From positions 1 through 23,285 of the IMG/VR virus record IMGVR_UViG_3300021962_000677: a stretch of DNA of 23,285 nucleotides, one strand, 5' to 3'. This document shows positions 6,501-14,272 of this stretch, piece by piece. The position numbers and the translations under genes were made by a program. The number at the start of each line of letters is the position of its first letter. Within the stretch, counting starts at the first letter, position 1. Origin of the DNA: a virus. The notes below the pieces were generated by a model. It saw only the letters and a program-made list of their open reading frames with translations. It did no database searches and was not told the origin of the DNA.

Positions 6501-8215
6501 TAATTTTTAAAAAGGTTAGATATAAAAATCTATTATCTTCTGGTAATAAATTTACAGAGATACAACTAGACAAACATCAAACAACCTTAATTTTAGGTGA
6601 GAATGGTGCAGGCAAGTCCACATTACTAGATGCAATGTGTTTCGCACTTTATGGTAAAGGGTTTCGTAATCTTAAAAAAGAACTACTCATTAATTCAATC
6701 AATCAAAAAGAACTTCTAGTAGAACTAGAGTTTTCTATTGGCAAAAAAACTTACAAGGTTATTCGTGGTGCAAAACCAAATAGATTTGAGTTATACCTGA
6801 ATAATACTTTAATCAACCAAGATGCAACTATGAGAGACTATCAGGAACATTTAGAGAAGAACATTCTCAAAATGAGTTATAGATCGTTTACTCAGATTGC
6901 TATTTTGGGTTCTGCAAACTTTACACCTTTCATGCAACTTCGTGCTGTAGAAAGAAGAAGACTTGTAGAAGACTTACTAGATATCTCTATCTTTAGTACA
7001 ATGGGAGACATTCTAAAGAAAAGAATTTCTAGTCATAACATTGAAGTGAAAGAAACTAATCATGAAATCGATATTCTGGAAGAAAGAATCAGCGGTCTTA
7101 ATGAACAACTTAATGCACTCCGTGAGAATCGTGAACAGAAACTTAAAAAGTTTGAAGGGACTGTTGATGAAACAAATAAAAACATTGACTCACTCATGGA
7201 GAGAATAAATGAAAAGACGAAAGATGTGGTGGAGAAAAAATCCACTATCAAGGATATCGATCCTCAAAAAGATCGACTTAAACAAGCAGTGGAGTTGGAG
7301 AGAAAACTCTCGGAAAATTATTCTAAAGCACGGAAACAAATAGAGTTTTACCAAACGAATGACGAATGTCCAACATGTAAACAAGGTTTAGATGAAGAAC
7401 ATAAGAAATCTCATATCAAAGAGATTGATGAAAAAGCAATTGAGTTTCAACATGCCATGGAACAAATATCAGAAACGATAAATGAGTCAAGAAGAAGATT
7501 GGAAGAAATTCAACAAGTACAGGATGAAATTGATACAATACAAAAGAAAATTGGTATACTTCAAACTGAGATTGTATCTAATCAAAAGTTCATTCAAAAG
7601 ATTCAGAAAGAAATAGAAGACTTGAAGAATGAACAAAGTGGCAACTCTAATGTACAAGAGAGAATAGATGATAGTGAAGATAAGTTGGATATCTTACATA
7701 AAAAGAAAAAAAACTTAGTTGAACAAGGACACTATTTCGAAATAGGTCAGATGTTACTAAGAGACCAAGGTGTAAAACAAAAGATCATCAAGCAATATGT
7801 TCCTATTATGAATAAGTTGATCAATAAGTATCTTGCATCTTTAGAGTTCTATGTTGGGTTTGAGTTGAATGAAGCATTCGAAGAGACTATCAAATCCAGA
7901 TTCAGAGACGAATTCAAATACGATAACTTCTCACAAGGTGAAAAGATGAGAATCGATCTTGCACTTCTATTCACATGGAGAGCAGTTGCAAGAATGAAGA
8001 ATTCGGTGAATACTAATCTATTGATATTAGACGAAGTGTTTGATTCATCACTTGACACACAAGGTACAGATGACTTCCTAAAACTATTAAACACCTTGAC
8101 AGAAAAAACAAATGCATTTATAATAAGTCATAAAGGAGATGCTCTATATGACAAATTCAATGACACCATCAGATTTGAGAAGTATAAAAACTTTTCTAGG
8201 GTCGCAGAGACATAA
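6497..8215 (+). CDS. 46: Recombination endonuclease ATPase subunit gp46 (Rad50/SbcC-like)
   Basis: A 572-aa SMC-type ATPase (T4 gp46 is about 560 aa). It has Walker A GENGAGKST (34-42), a long charged coiled coil on both sides of the zinc-hook CPTC (291-294), the ABC signature FSQGEK (478-483), Walker B LLILDE (508-513) and an H-loop His near 545 (IISHKGD). It partners gp47 in DNA end processing. The coiled coil is short, as in other phage Rad50 proteins. The stop codon at 8213-8215 lies inside the CATAAATA late promoter of the next unit, so the gp46 gene end doubles as a promoter. Confidence 0.95.
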   Translation: MIIFKKVRYKNLLSSGNKFTEIQLDKHQTTLILGENGAGKSTLLDAMCFALYGKGFRNLKKELLINSINQKELLVELEFSIGKKTYKVIRGAKPNRFELYLNNTLINQDATMRDYQEHLEKNILKMSYRSFTQIAILGSANFTPFMQLRAVERRRLVEDLLDISIFSTMGDILKKRISSHNIEVKETNHEIDILEERISGLNEQLNALRENREQKLKKFEGTVDETNKNIDSLMERINEKTKDVVEKKSTIKDIDPQKDRLKQAVELERKLSENYSKARKQIEFYQTNDECPTCKQGLDEEHKKSHIKEIDEKAIEFQHAMEQISETINESRRRLEEIQQVQDEIDTIQKKIGILQTEIVSNQKFIQKIQKEIEDLKNEQSGNSNVQERIDDSEDKLDILHKKKKNLVEQGHYFEIGQMLLRDQGVKQKIIKQYVPIMNKLINKYLASLEFYVGFELNEAFEETIKSRFRDEFKYDNFSQGEKMRIDLALLFTWRAVARMKNSVNTNLLILDEVFDSSLDTQGTDDFLKLLNTLTEKTNAFIISHKGDALYDKFNDTIRFEKYKNFSRVAET

Positions 8216-8218
8216 ATA
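8211..8218 (+). promoter_or_regulatory. T4-type late promoter (CATAAATA), +1 at the next ATG
   Basis: CATAAATA contains the gp46 stop codon. Using T4 geometry the +1 is 8224, the A of the next gene's ATG, so the late RNA would be leaderless. No Shine-Dalgarno precedes that ATG. Confidence 0.75.
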
Positions 8219-8223
8219 GTACC

Positions 8224-9609
8224 ATGAAAAGTTTTTCAGAGTTCCATAGTATACCAACTAAGTTAGACTTACCAAAGGTTCAACTTCGTGAGCTAACAGT
8301 ATCTCCATACTACACACAAAGAGGTCAAGCAAATCCATACTATGACCTAGATATTAAATTAGATGTAGTACAACAAACAGTAGGTAAAGGTGAGATCAGA
8401 TTCAGAAATGTTGAGAACCCTAGTGGCCAAGAACTCCTATCAATCGGTAATGGAAAGTATTTCTTTCAAATAGAACTAGACGGAAAAGAAACGCCTTACT
8501 ATGTCAGAACAACCAAGTCTGCAGTTAAAAGTCATTTTGGTATGAAACAAAGAAAAAATTCTACTGCCTCATCAAATGTCAACGAACTACTAACTGTATA
8601 CTTTCTCTTGCATACAAATGAATTAAAAATGGATTCTAAAGAATGGGAATTGACAGTTACTAAAAAGAGTGGTGATACAGGTGTTCTACTTGGTGATGGT
8701 GGTAAACTTAGTTATGATCAATTAATATCTTTACTAGATGAAGATGACACTGCTGAAAGAGATATAAAAATTGGTATGTCAAATGCAGTTGCTGTAATAA
8801 AGGATCTTCAAGGTAGTTCTATAAAGAATGTTTATTGGACGCCTAGAGGAAAACCAGGCGGTATAAGTAAGAACAATCCTTCAGATGTAATCGTAGAAAC
8901 TGATGCAGGTTTCATAGGTTATTCTAATAAGATATCTGCTGGAAAAGATATGACTCCTAAAATGAATGCATCTATCGTTGCTCAGTTTGAGAAACTAGGA
9001 GACAGTAGACAAGTTAAAACAATTCAGAAGTTTATAGATGACTCTATAGACTTTGCTATATCTACCATCAAAGACAAGACAGTTAAAAAAGAAGTTGTTG
9101 TCAAGTTTCAATCTGCTTTACATAGAGACAAATACACTGAAGGCGGTTCTAAGAAAAACTTTCATGCACTAGGAATATTGTTTACTAAAAACAATCTTAA
9201 TTTTTATGCAGATGATTTTTACTATCCTTTCAGAAACAATCTCATTTCTCTAGTATCTAATCATTTTAAAACATCTTCGAACTTATTGTACATGTTAAAC
9301 ACAATGGGATACTATACATATCCAGATGCAAACGCTACGCCATGTCCATACAAATTATTAATAGGTTCTGAAAGCAGTTCAACAATCAAAGATGTTGGTT
9401 CAAACGAAGAACTAAAAGCATTGTTTTTAAATAAAGATGCCAGAAAATTGACAGGTATTAAAGTTGACTATACACAAGGTCAACAATCGTTTAGAGTTTC
9501 ATTTACATTCAATAGAAAAAGTTATACATTGCCCATAACACTAAGAACAAGAAGTGCTGGTGGTTGGGCAGGAAAAGCACTATACATGTCATCATCAGGA
9601 ATAATATAA
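8224..9609 (+). CDS. Unknown protein with possible PD-(D/E)XK nuclease-like core (461 aa)
   Basis: A 461-aa soluble protein. A helix with an acidic residue (SSNVNELLTVYFLL, E121) precedes NPSDVIVE (218-225) and, after a turn, GYSNK (232-236). This E...D...(x)...S-x-K order resembles the restriction-endonuclease fold found in several phage proteins, with D221 and K236 as candidate catalytic residues. The remaining parts (N-terminal beta region 20-100, C-terminal region with SFTFNRKSYTLPITLR) are not recognised. The N-terminus (MKSFSEFHSIP) resembles the MKSF-type starts common in T4-like structural genes. It is first behind the late promoter at 8211 and is followed by peptide deformylase, starting at its stop (TAATG). 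Nuclease activity is inference. Confidence 0.55.
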   Translation: MKSFSEFHSIPTKLDLPKVQLRELTVSPYYTQRGQANPYYDLDIKLDVVQQTVGKGEIRFRNVENPSGQELLSIGNGKYFFQIELDGKETPYYVRTTKSAVKSHFGMKQRKNSTASSNVNELLTVYFLLHTNELKMDSKEWELTVTKKSGDTGVLLGDGGKLSYDQLISLLDEDDTAERDIKIGMSNAVAVIKDLQGSSIKNVYWTPRGKPGGISKNNPSDVIVETDAGFIGYSNKISAGKDMTPKMNASIVAQFEKLGDSRQVKTIQKFIDDSIDFAISTIKDKTVKKEVVVKFQSALHRDKYTEGGSKKNFHALGILFTKNNLNFYADDFYYPFRNNLISLVSNHFKTSSNLLYMLNTMGYYTYPDANATPCPYKLLIGSESSSTIKDVGSNEELKALFLNKDARKLTGIKVDYTQGQQSFRVSFTFNRKSYTLPITLRTRSAGGWAGKALYMSSSGII

Positions 9610-10238
9610 TGTATCAATTGGTAGAAGAAGCAAGTAAAGTATTACGAACACCACCAGAGTTATTTGACTTTGAGAAAAACGGAGACAAGGCACAAGAGAT
9701 TGCCGATAAGATGTCTGAGGCAATGATCAAGTTTGGTGGCATAGGATTGTCTGCAAATCAGGTGGGTCTGAATGCAAGAATGTTTGTTATGAAAACAGAA
9801 GATAAAGGTATTGTACCTTTCTTTAATCCTGAACTTACTAAAGTCTCACAAGATACAGACATGATGAAAGAAGGATGTCTGTCATTTCCAGATATCTATC
9901 TAATGATAAAGAGATCAAAAGTGGTAGAACTTAGATACCAAGATGTTGAAGGCAACGAACAAACAATCATGTTAGAAGGACTTGCCGCTAGATGTGTTCA
10001 ACACGAAATTGATCATCTAAATGGCGTCTTGTTTCTACAAAGAGCATCAAGACTTAAATTAGAGAGAGCATTAAAGTCAAGACCAAAAGAACAAAAGAAA
10101 AGACTTGAATTTGAAAAAAGAATGGCGATTGTCAGATATCTCAAAAAGATAGAAGATGAGAAGGCACAAAAGAATGAATCAGAAAGTGAAATTCCAGATC
10201 CTGTCAGTGAAACAAGCACTGAGTCTACAGGAAGCTAA
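9609..10238 (+). CDS. def: Peptide deformylase
   Basis: A 209-aa metalloenzyme. The frame is open from 9564, but the ATG at 9609 overlaps the previous stop (TAATG) and has AGGAA seven bases upstream. All three deformylase motifs are present: GIGLSANQVG (44-53), EGCLS (88-92, with the metal-binding Cys90) and QHEIDHLNG (131-139, with H132, E133 and H136). It removes the formyl group from nascent N-terminal methionines. Phage-borne deformylases are known from marine T4-like phages, where they are thought to keep protein maturation going late in infection. A C-terminal charged extension of about 50 residues (Lys/Glu-rich, then Ser/Glu-rich) is longer than the bacterial core. The next gene begins inside its 3' end. 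Confidence 0.95.
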   Translation: MYQLVEEASKVLRTPPELFDFEKNGDKAQEIADKMSEAMIKFGGIGLSANQVGLNARMFVMKTEDKGIVPFFNPELTKVSQDTDMMKEGCLSFPDIYLMIKRSKVVELRYQDVEGNEQTIMLEGLAARCVQHEIDHLNGVLFLQRASRLKLERALKSRPKEQKKRLEFEKRMAIVRYLKKIEDEKAQKNESESEIPDPVSETSTESTGS

Positions 10239-10803
10239 ATCTGTAATAGATTACCATATTGCAAATAAACATCTTAGATCGATAGGTGACGGTTCGGATT
10301 ATCGTGCAATCAACAAAATTCATATAAAGAAACCTTACATTAGAGACACACTTAACCGATTAGAACAGATCGCAATCGGTGAAATTAAAAAACATACAGA
10401 CGATACAGTATTCACCGAAATGTGTAATATAACTGAATGGTCTATCGGCGGTGTTCAAGAACCACATACAGATTTATATTCATCACATGAACTAAGAAAT
10501 GAGGTCGAAAATGACGGTTCTCGAGCATGGACAGCAATTGTCTATCTCAATACTAATTATCGTGGAGGTAGAACATACTTTCCAAAATCTCAATACAATC
10601 CAGTAGAATACATACATAATCCACAACCACAGGAAATGATTCTCTTTGAAGGCATACATCATTTACACGGTGTAGAAAAAGTTCGTGGCAACAGTCGTCA
10701 TACTATTGCAATCTGGTTCACCAAAAATCCTAAAAAGATAATGACTGATTTGATTACAGAGGATTTAAGTTTAGATCAAATTTCATTAAGATATCCTAAA
10801 TGA
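10174..10803 (+). CDS. 2-oxoglutarate/Fe(II)-dependent oxygenase (prolyl 4-hydroxylase-like)
   Basis: A 209-aa protein with the oxygenase set: EPHTD (H98, D100), a strand RAWTAIVYLN, GGRTYFP (131-137), then HHLHGVEKVRGNSRHTIAIWF-type ending with H165 and R175. The start is uncertain: the ATG at 10174 overlaps the deformylase gene by 65 bases and has GAAGG about ten bases upstream, while a GTG at 10207 would shorten the protein by 11 residues. The frame opens at 10156. It lies between deformylase and a cupin-like gene in a late operon. The substrate is unknown; hydroxylation of a virion or host protein is one possibility. It is only distantly similar to the oxygenase at 1650. Confidence 0.85.
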   Translation: MNQKVKFQILSVKQALSLQEAKSVIDYHIANKHLRSIGDGSDYRAINKIHIKKPYIRDTLNRLEQIAIGEIKKHTDDTVFTEMCNITEWSIGGVQEPHTDLYSSHELRNEVENDGSRAWTAIVYLNTNYRGGRTYFPKSQYNPVEYIHNPQPQEMILFEGIHHLHGVEKVRGNSRHTIAIWFTKNPKKIMTDLITEDLSLDQISLRYPK

Positions 10804-11234
10804 TAGATTTTTATGATGGCAATATCAACTCATTGCTCGAATGGATAAAAACAGACAAATATAAAACAGAACATGCGCCTGAACCATATTGGTCTTGGGT
10901 CTATGAAAGGTTGCCTGTAAAGTCAAACATTTCACATGGTTTAGGAAAAATGAATGAACAATCTCCATATTTTGGTGATTGGTCTATACCATATCCACAT
11001 GTACATACACGAAGTATGAAGTGGGATCCAAAAGTTTTCACCATTCTCACATATCTTGTTGCACCAGAAAAGGGTGGTGAATTTGCATTAGGCGGTTTAA
11101 GTCCTAATGATCCATATCAAGATATCACAATCAAACCTGGACTTACCATAGGTTCTTATGCAAATATATGGCATGGGGTAAGACCAGTTCTCAAAGGCGA
11201 AAGAATCGTACTATTTACGATAGGTCATCCCTAA
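10800..11234 (+). CDS. Cupin / 2OG-oxygenase-like beta-barrel protein
   Basis: A 144-aa protein beginning in the previous stop (ATGA). The sequence reads as a double-stranded beta-helix: PYPHVHTRS (H67, H69), FTILTYLVAPEKGGEFALGG (80-99), then IGSYANIWHGVRPVLKGER (H125, R135) and a final strand RIVLFTIG. The last part matches the distal-His/Arg ending of Fe(II)/2OG enzymes, but the HxD pair is replaced by HxHT, so catalysis may be altered or lost. It could be a small oxygenase, an inactive paralogue, or a cupin with different chemistry. A weak terminator begins at its stop codon. Confidence 0.65.
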   Translation: MIDFYDGNINSLLEWIKTDKYKTEHAPEPYWSWVYERLPVKSNISHGLGKMNEQSPYFGDWSIPYPHVHTRSMKWDPKVFTILTYLVAPEKGGEFALGGLSPNDPYQDITIKPGLTIGSYANIWHGVRPVLKGERIVLFTIGHP

Positions 11235-11258
11235 ACCATTGATCCTATAAGGTTTTTT
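11233..11258 (+). terminator. Probable Rho-independent terminator
   Basis: The stem AAACC(11233-11237)/GGTTT(11251-11255), with one bulged A and two extra A-T pairs, is followed by T residues to 11258. It lies at the end of the oxygenase operon and directly before the TTGACA promoter at 11264. Confidence 0.55.
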
Positions 11259-11263
11259 AGGGG

Positions 11264-11293
11264 TTGACAATAGACCTCTTTTTTTGTTATCCT
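11264..11293 (+). promoter_or_regulatory. Sigma70-type promoter, copy 1 of a 3-copy module
   Basis: TTGACA (11264-11269), 18-base spacer with a seven-T run, TATCCT (11288-11293). The +1 is expected near 11300, which is an ATG. The spacer ATAGACC-N3-TTTTTTTG is shared with copies at 11560 and 14198. It follows a terminator, so it starts a new unit. Confidence 0.75.
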
Positions 11294-11299
11294 ATACAC

Positions 11300-11332
11300 A
11301 TGATAAGAAATAAAAAAGGAGATAAATTATGA
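11300..11332 (+). CDS. Leaderless leader micro-ORF (10 aa)
   Basis: ATG at the predicted transcription start opens a 10-codon frame, MIRNKKGDKL. Its TGA (11330-11332) overlaps the next ATG (11329) as ATGA. It contains the Shine-Dalgarno GGAG of the next gene. The same arrangement occurs at 14234. It may be a true leader peptide coupling translation, or a by-product of a duplicated promoter-leader cassette. Confidence 0.4.
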   Translation: MIRNKKGDKL

Positions 11333-11556
11333 GTCATTTTTCAAACGATTTAATTGCCGATAGAGCAATGTCAGATGCAATCGATCTAGTCGATACATTT
11401 TCAAACATGAAAGTCAGACAAGTTTTACATCTAAACTTTGGTATGATGATACCAATGTGGAAACAAGACTTGTCAAAAGAAAGAGATTGGTTGATCGATA
11501 AATTAGCAAATCAATTCTTTGCAGAAGCAATGGAAAGACCTGGTCCTCACGGCTAG
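11329..11556 (+). CDS. Small protein of unknown function (75 aa)
   Basis: A 75-aa soluble, mostly helical protein with Met- and Trp-containing segments (HLNFGMMIPMWKQDLSKERD) and a Pro/Gly end. It has a strong Shine-Dalgarno (AAAAAAGGAG, seven bases before the ATG) and its start overlaps the leader micro-ORF stop. It lies alone between two copies of the TTGACA promoter, so it is probably an abundant early protein. The family is not recognised. Early, small, well-translated phage proteins often inhibit or redirect host functions, but that is only a general expectation. Confidence 0.8.
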   Translation: MSHFSNDLIADRAMSDAIDLVDTFSNMKVRQVLHLNFGMMIPMWKQDLSKERDWLIDKLANQFFAEAMERPGPHG

Positions 11557-11559
11557 GGG

Positions 11560-11589
11560 TTGACAATAGACCACATTTTTTGATACCAT
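11560..11589 (+). promoter_or_regulatory. Sigma70-type promoter, copy 2, placing +1 on the next start codon
   Basis: TTGACA (11560-11565), 18-base spacer, TACCAT (11584-11589). The first 13 spacer-region bases from TTGACA match copy 1. The +1 falls on the ATG at 11596, and no Shine-Dalgarno is present, so the CobT-like gene would have a leaderless mRNA. Confidence 0.7.
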
Positions 11590-11595
11590 TATATT

Positions 11596-13920
11596 ATGAA
11601 TGAAAATCTAAGAACACAAAAAGACAATCTTGCCAAATTAATGGCAACCGAAAATTTAACAATCGTGCATAGGAAAGTTCCTACTGCATACTTTGATATT
11701 AAGAATAGGGTACTTTGTTGTCCAATCCTCAAAGATGACCTTTCTCCTTATCTCTATGATTTATTCATGGGTCATGAGGTTGGACACGCCCTACACACTC
11801 CATTAGAAGGACTTCACTCCACTATTAAAGAAAACAGAACACTTAAAGGTTATCTTAATGTTATAGAAGATGTTAGAATTGAAAGAAAGATTAGAGACAA
11901 ATTTTCAGGTCTTAGAAAGTCTTTCTTTAAGGCATACAATGAACTTATGGATATTGACTTCTTTGGAATTAAAAAAAGAAACATACAAGAACTGTCTCTT
12001 ATCGATAAGATCAACCTGATCACAAAAGTTGGTTCTAGAGTTAACATCAAATTAACAGACGAAGAACAAGTCTTCTTAGATAAGGCACTTGCTGTTGATA
12101 CATGGGAAGATGTAGTATCAGTTGCACAAGAAATTTATGAGTGGTCAAAAGAGAATGAGACCAGAGACGAAAATGATGAATCAATCAAAACTTTGATGGA
12201 CAATTTAGAGATCGAAGAAGACGAAGAACTCGACTCTTTTGAAGAAGACTATAGTGAAACAGATGGAACAGATTCAGACGAAGATTACGAAGATGATGAA
12301 GATGTAGAAGACTACTTTAACGATCCTGATGATACTCTTCCAGATTTAGATGAAGAATTAAAAGAAACTGGTTCAACTCAAAACGATAGAAGTGGTGGTA
12401 GATATGATGATGAAGATGGCGCTAGAGAGTCATTAACAGAACATAATGCTCATAACAATGAAGATATGTTCCAATCAGAAGACAATCACATTAGAGTTCA
12501 AAAAGATTTAAGAGAATTTTTCAACTCAGACTTCATGAAAAATAATGAATTTGTTGTCTCTTATAAAACTCTTTTAAAAGACCTTGATGAGTGGTTTGCG
12601 GAAAAAGAAAACAGAACTTACAATTACTCTTACAATATGAAAGACATTCAGAGATTAGCGCTTGTTACTGCCAAAAAATTAGAAAACAGAAACAAAAAGT
12701 TAGTCATGCATATGGCAAAAGAATTTGAAATGAGACAGACTGCCTTGAGAAGTGCCAAGGCACTTACTGGTAAAACGGGTCAACTTAATATGAATAAACT
12801 TGCCAAGTATCAGATTGTTGATGATGTATTTAAAAGGGTTACTTATCTTCCAGATGGTAAGAATCATGGTGTCAATGTTTTAGTTGACTGGTCTGGTTCA
12901 ATATCAAGGGAAGTTTGTGATCTCTTAGAACAAGCTATCATTCTTACAATGTTCTGTAGAAAAACAAATATACCACACAGAGTTTATCTTTTCTCAGATC
13001 AGTATTTAAAAGGTTTTGATGATTGGGGAAGAGGTTCAGAATGTTTAGTAGAATTGTTCTCAGATAAACAATCAAACAAAGACTTCTACAGTGTGTTAAA
13101 ACTTGTTTCTCATATCTGGAACAATTTTAGATTCGACAATGCTTCTTGGAGAGGCATTGATAAATTCTTAGATCAATGGAAAACTTGGTACAACGAAGAC
13201 TTCAAAGGTTATGAGGACGATAGATGGTTACAAATTCCATTTAATTATACTTTGCCTAATCGTTTAAGTCTTGGTGGTACACCTCTTAACGGCGCTTTGA
13301 TCTACATGAGAAAACTCCTTACAGAGTTCAACAAAAACTACAGCATTGAGAAGTCAATTTTGACAGTGATTACTGATGGTGAAAGTCATCAAACTCCAAT
13401 ACTGAAAAATACAGACGAAGAAACTAAACAAATTAACGAACAAATAGATCCAAATGATGAGTATTCTTATAGAACTAGAGAGAAAAGCGAACTTATTGAT
13501 CCATATAACAGAAGAGTTTATCTAGTATCTAGTAATGGGTTTTACAATTTTGACAGAACACAAAACCTATTAGAGTGGATTTCTGATTCATGTAATACAA
13601 TCAATACAGGTTATTTCATAATTAGTAAAAAACATGAAGCATTAGACATACTAGAAAAATCAGGTGTGCCTGGCAATTACAGAATTCATGAGGACGATTG
13701 GGCAGATATTAGAAAGTTTGGTAAAGTTTACTCAGTCAAGGGTTATAACAAACTGTTTATCACCACTTCAAACAATTTATCAGTGCAAGATAATGATGAA
13801 TTAGACAACGATCTAATTGATGCCACAAAGGCAAAAATAAGAGGCGCTTTTCTGAAAAATCAGAGAGGCAAAGTAAGTTCAAGATTTTTAACTAATGAGT
13901 TTATTAAGGAGATAGCATAA
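11596..13920 (+). CDS. CobT-like VWA-domain protein with HExxH metal-binding motif
   Basis: A 774-aa protein. The N-terminal domain carries HEVGH (60-64) followed by NVIEDVRIE (88-96), the layout of a zinc-metalloprotease-like site. Residues about 190-300 are highly acidic (Asp/Glu runs) and probably disordered. The C-terminal part is a von Willebrand A domain with the MIDAS motif DWSGS (431-435) and a distal VITDGES (D594). With the AAA ATPase at 14269 it forms a pair of the MoxR/CobS-VWA type. Such pairs are often annotated cobaltochelatase, but no CobN is seen; a protein-remodelling machine is a better inference. Start at 11596 gives a plausible N-terminus (NLAKLMATENLTIVHRK) but lacks a Shine-Dalgarno. 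Confidence 0.85.
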   Translation: MNENLRTQKDNLAKLMATENLTIVHRKVPTAYFDIKNRVLCCPILKDDLSPYLYDLFMGHEVGHALHTPLEGLHSTIKENRTLKGYLNVIEDVRIERKIRDKFSGLRKSFFKAYNELMDIDFFGIKKRNIQELSLIDKINLITKVGSRVNIKLTDEEQVFLDKALAVDTWEDVVSVAQEIYEWSKENETRDENDESIKTLMDNLEIEEDEELDSFEEDYSETDGTDSDEDYEDDEDVEDYFNDPDDTLPDLDEELKETGSTQNDRSGGRYDDEDGARESLTEHNAHNNEDMFQSEDNHIRVQKDLREFFNSDFMKNNEFVVSYKTLLKDLDEWFAEKENRTYNYSYNMKDIQRLALVTAKKLENRNKKLVMHMAKEFEMRQTALRSAKALTGKTGQLNMNKLAKYQIVDDVFKRVTYLPDGKNHGVNVLVDWSGSISREVCDLLEQAIILTMFCRKTNIPHRVYLFSDQYLKGFDDWGRGSECLVELFSDKQSNKDFYSVLKLVSHIWNNFRFDNASWRGIDKFLDQWKTWYNEDFKGYEDDRWLQIPFNYTLPNRLSLGGTPLNGALIYMRKLLTEFNKNYSIEKSILTVITDGESHQTPILKNTDEETKQINEQIDPNDEYSYRTREKSELIDPYNRRVYLVSSNGFYNFDRTQNLLEWISDSCNTINTGYFIISKKHEALDILEKSGVPGNYRIHEDDWADIRKFGKVYSVKGYNKLFITTSNNLSVQDNDELDNDLIDATKAKIRGAFLKNQRGKVSSRFLTNEFIKEIA

Positions 13921-14192
13921 TGGAAACATTAAAAGTAGATATGGATTATCATTGGGGAGGCCCAAATGAGTATAGTAAATTTGCAGATGCAATTGCTGAA
14001 ATAGGTCCAAGTCCGTGTATGAAGTTCGATTGCGAAAGAAAAACAGCATGTGCGGAAGAAGGAGTTGAATGCAAGGCATTCAGATTTTGGGTCAATAATG
14101 GATCATTGTCAACGATAAGAAAGGTCAATGGTAAGAAAACCGAAGTATCCATTGAAGAGGATTGCACAAGAATTTTGAGAATTTGTGAATAA
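13920..14192 (+). CDS. Cys-rich small protein (90 aa), probably metal-binding
   Basis: A 90-aa protein starting at the preceding stop (TAATG) with AAGGAG eight bases upstream. Six cysteines are grouped as PSPCMKFDCERKTACAEEGVEC, with two more near the C-terminus (DCTRILRIC). This suggests a zinc-binding or redox module, like small Cys-rich proteins found next to CobT-like genes in T4-like phages. It sits between the VWA and AAA partners, so it may be an adaptor of that system. An antisense frame of 94 aa overlaps it but has no promoter or ribosome site and is rejected. Confidence 0.78.
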   Translation: METLKVDMDYHWGGPNEYSKFADAIAEIGPSPCMKFDCERKTACAEEGVECKAFRFWVNNGSLSTIRKVNGKKTEVSIEEDCTRILRICE

Positions 14193-14197
14193 AAAGG

Positions 14198-14227
14198 TTG
14201 ACAGTAGGTACACTTTTTTGATAGGAT
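14198..14227 (+). promoter_or_regulatory. Sigma70-type promoter, copy 3 of the 3-copy module
   Basis: TTGACA (14198-14203), 18-base spacer ending in TTTTTTGA, TAGGAT (14222-14227). The +1 is expected at 14234, an ATG. The leader after it resembles the leader of copy 1 (CACATGAT, A-rich run, GGAG). Confidence 0.72.
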
Positions 14228-14233
14228 GGACAC

Positions 14234-14272
14234 ATGATGAGATATAAGAAAAATAAAGGAGGCTGCTTATGA
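14234..14272 (+). CDS. Leaderless leader micro-ORF (12 aa)
   Basis: ATG at the predicted +1 opens MMRYKKNKGGCL; TGA (14270-14272) overlaps the AAA gene's ATG (14269) as ATGA. AAAGGAGG, the AAA gene's Shine-Dalgarno, lies inside it. It shares start position, basic composition and stop overlap with the micro-ORF at 11300. Confidence 0.4.
   Translation: MMRYKKNKGGCL

Noticed and set aside
13949-14233. 94-aa antisense ORF over the Cys-rich gene
   Set aside because: No ribosome site or promoter on the - strand, and it mirrors a well-supported + gene. All other - strand ORFs were rejected for the same reason.
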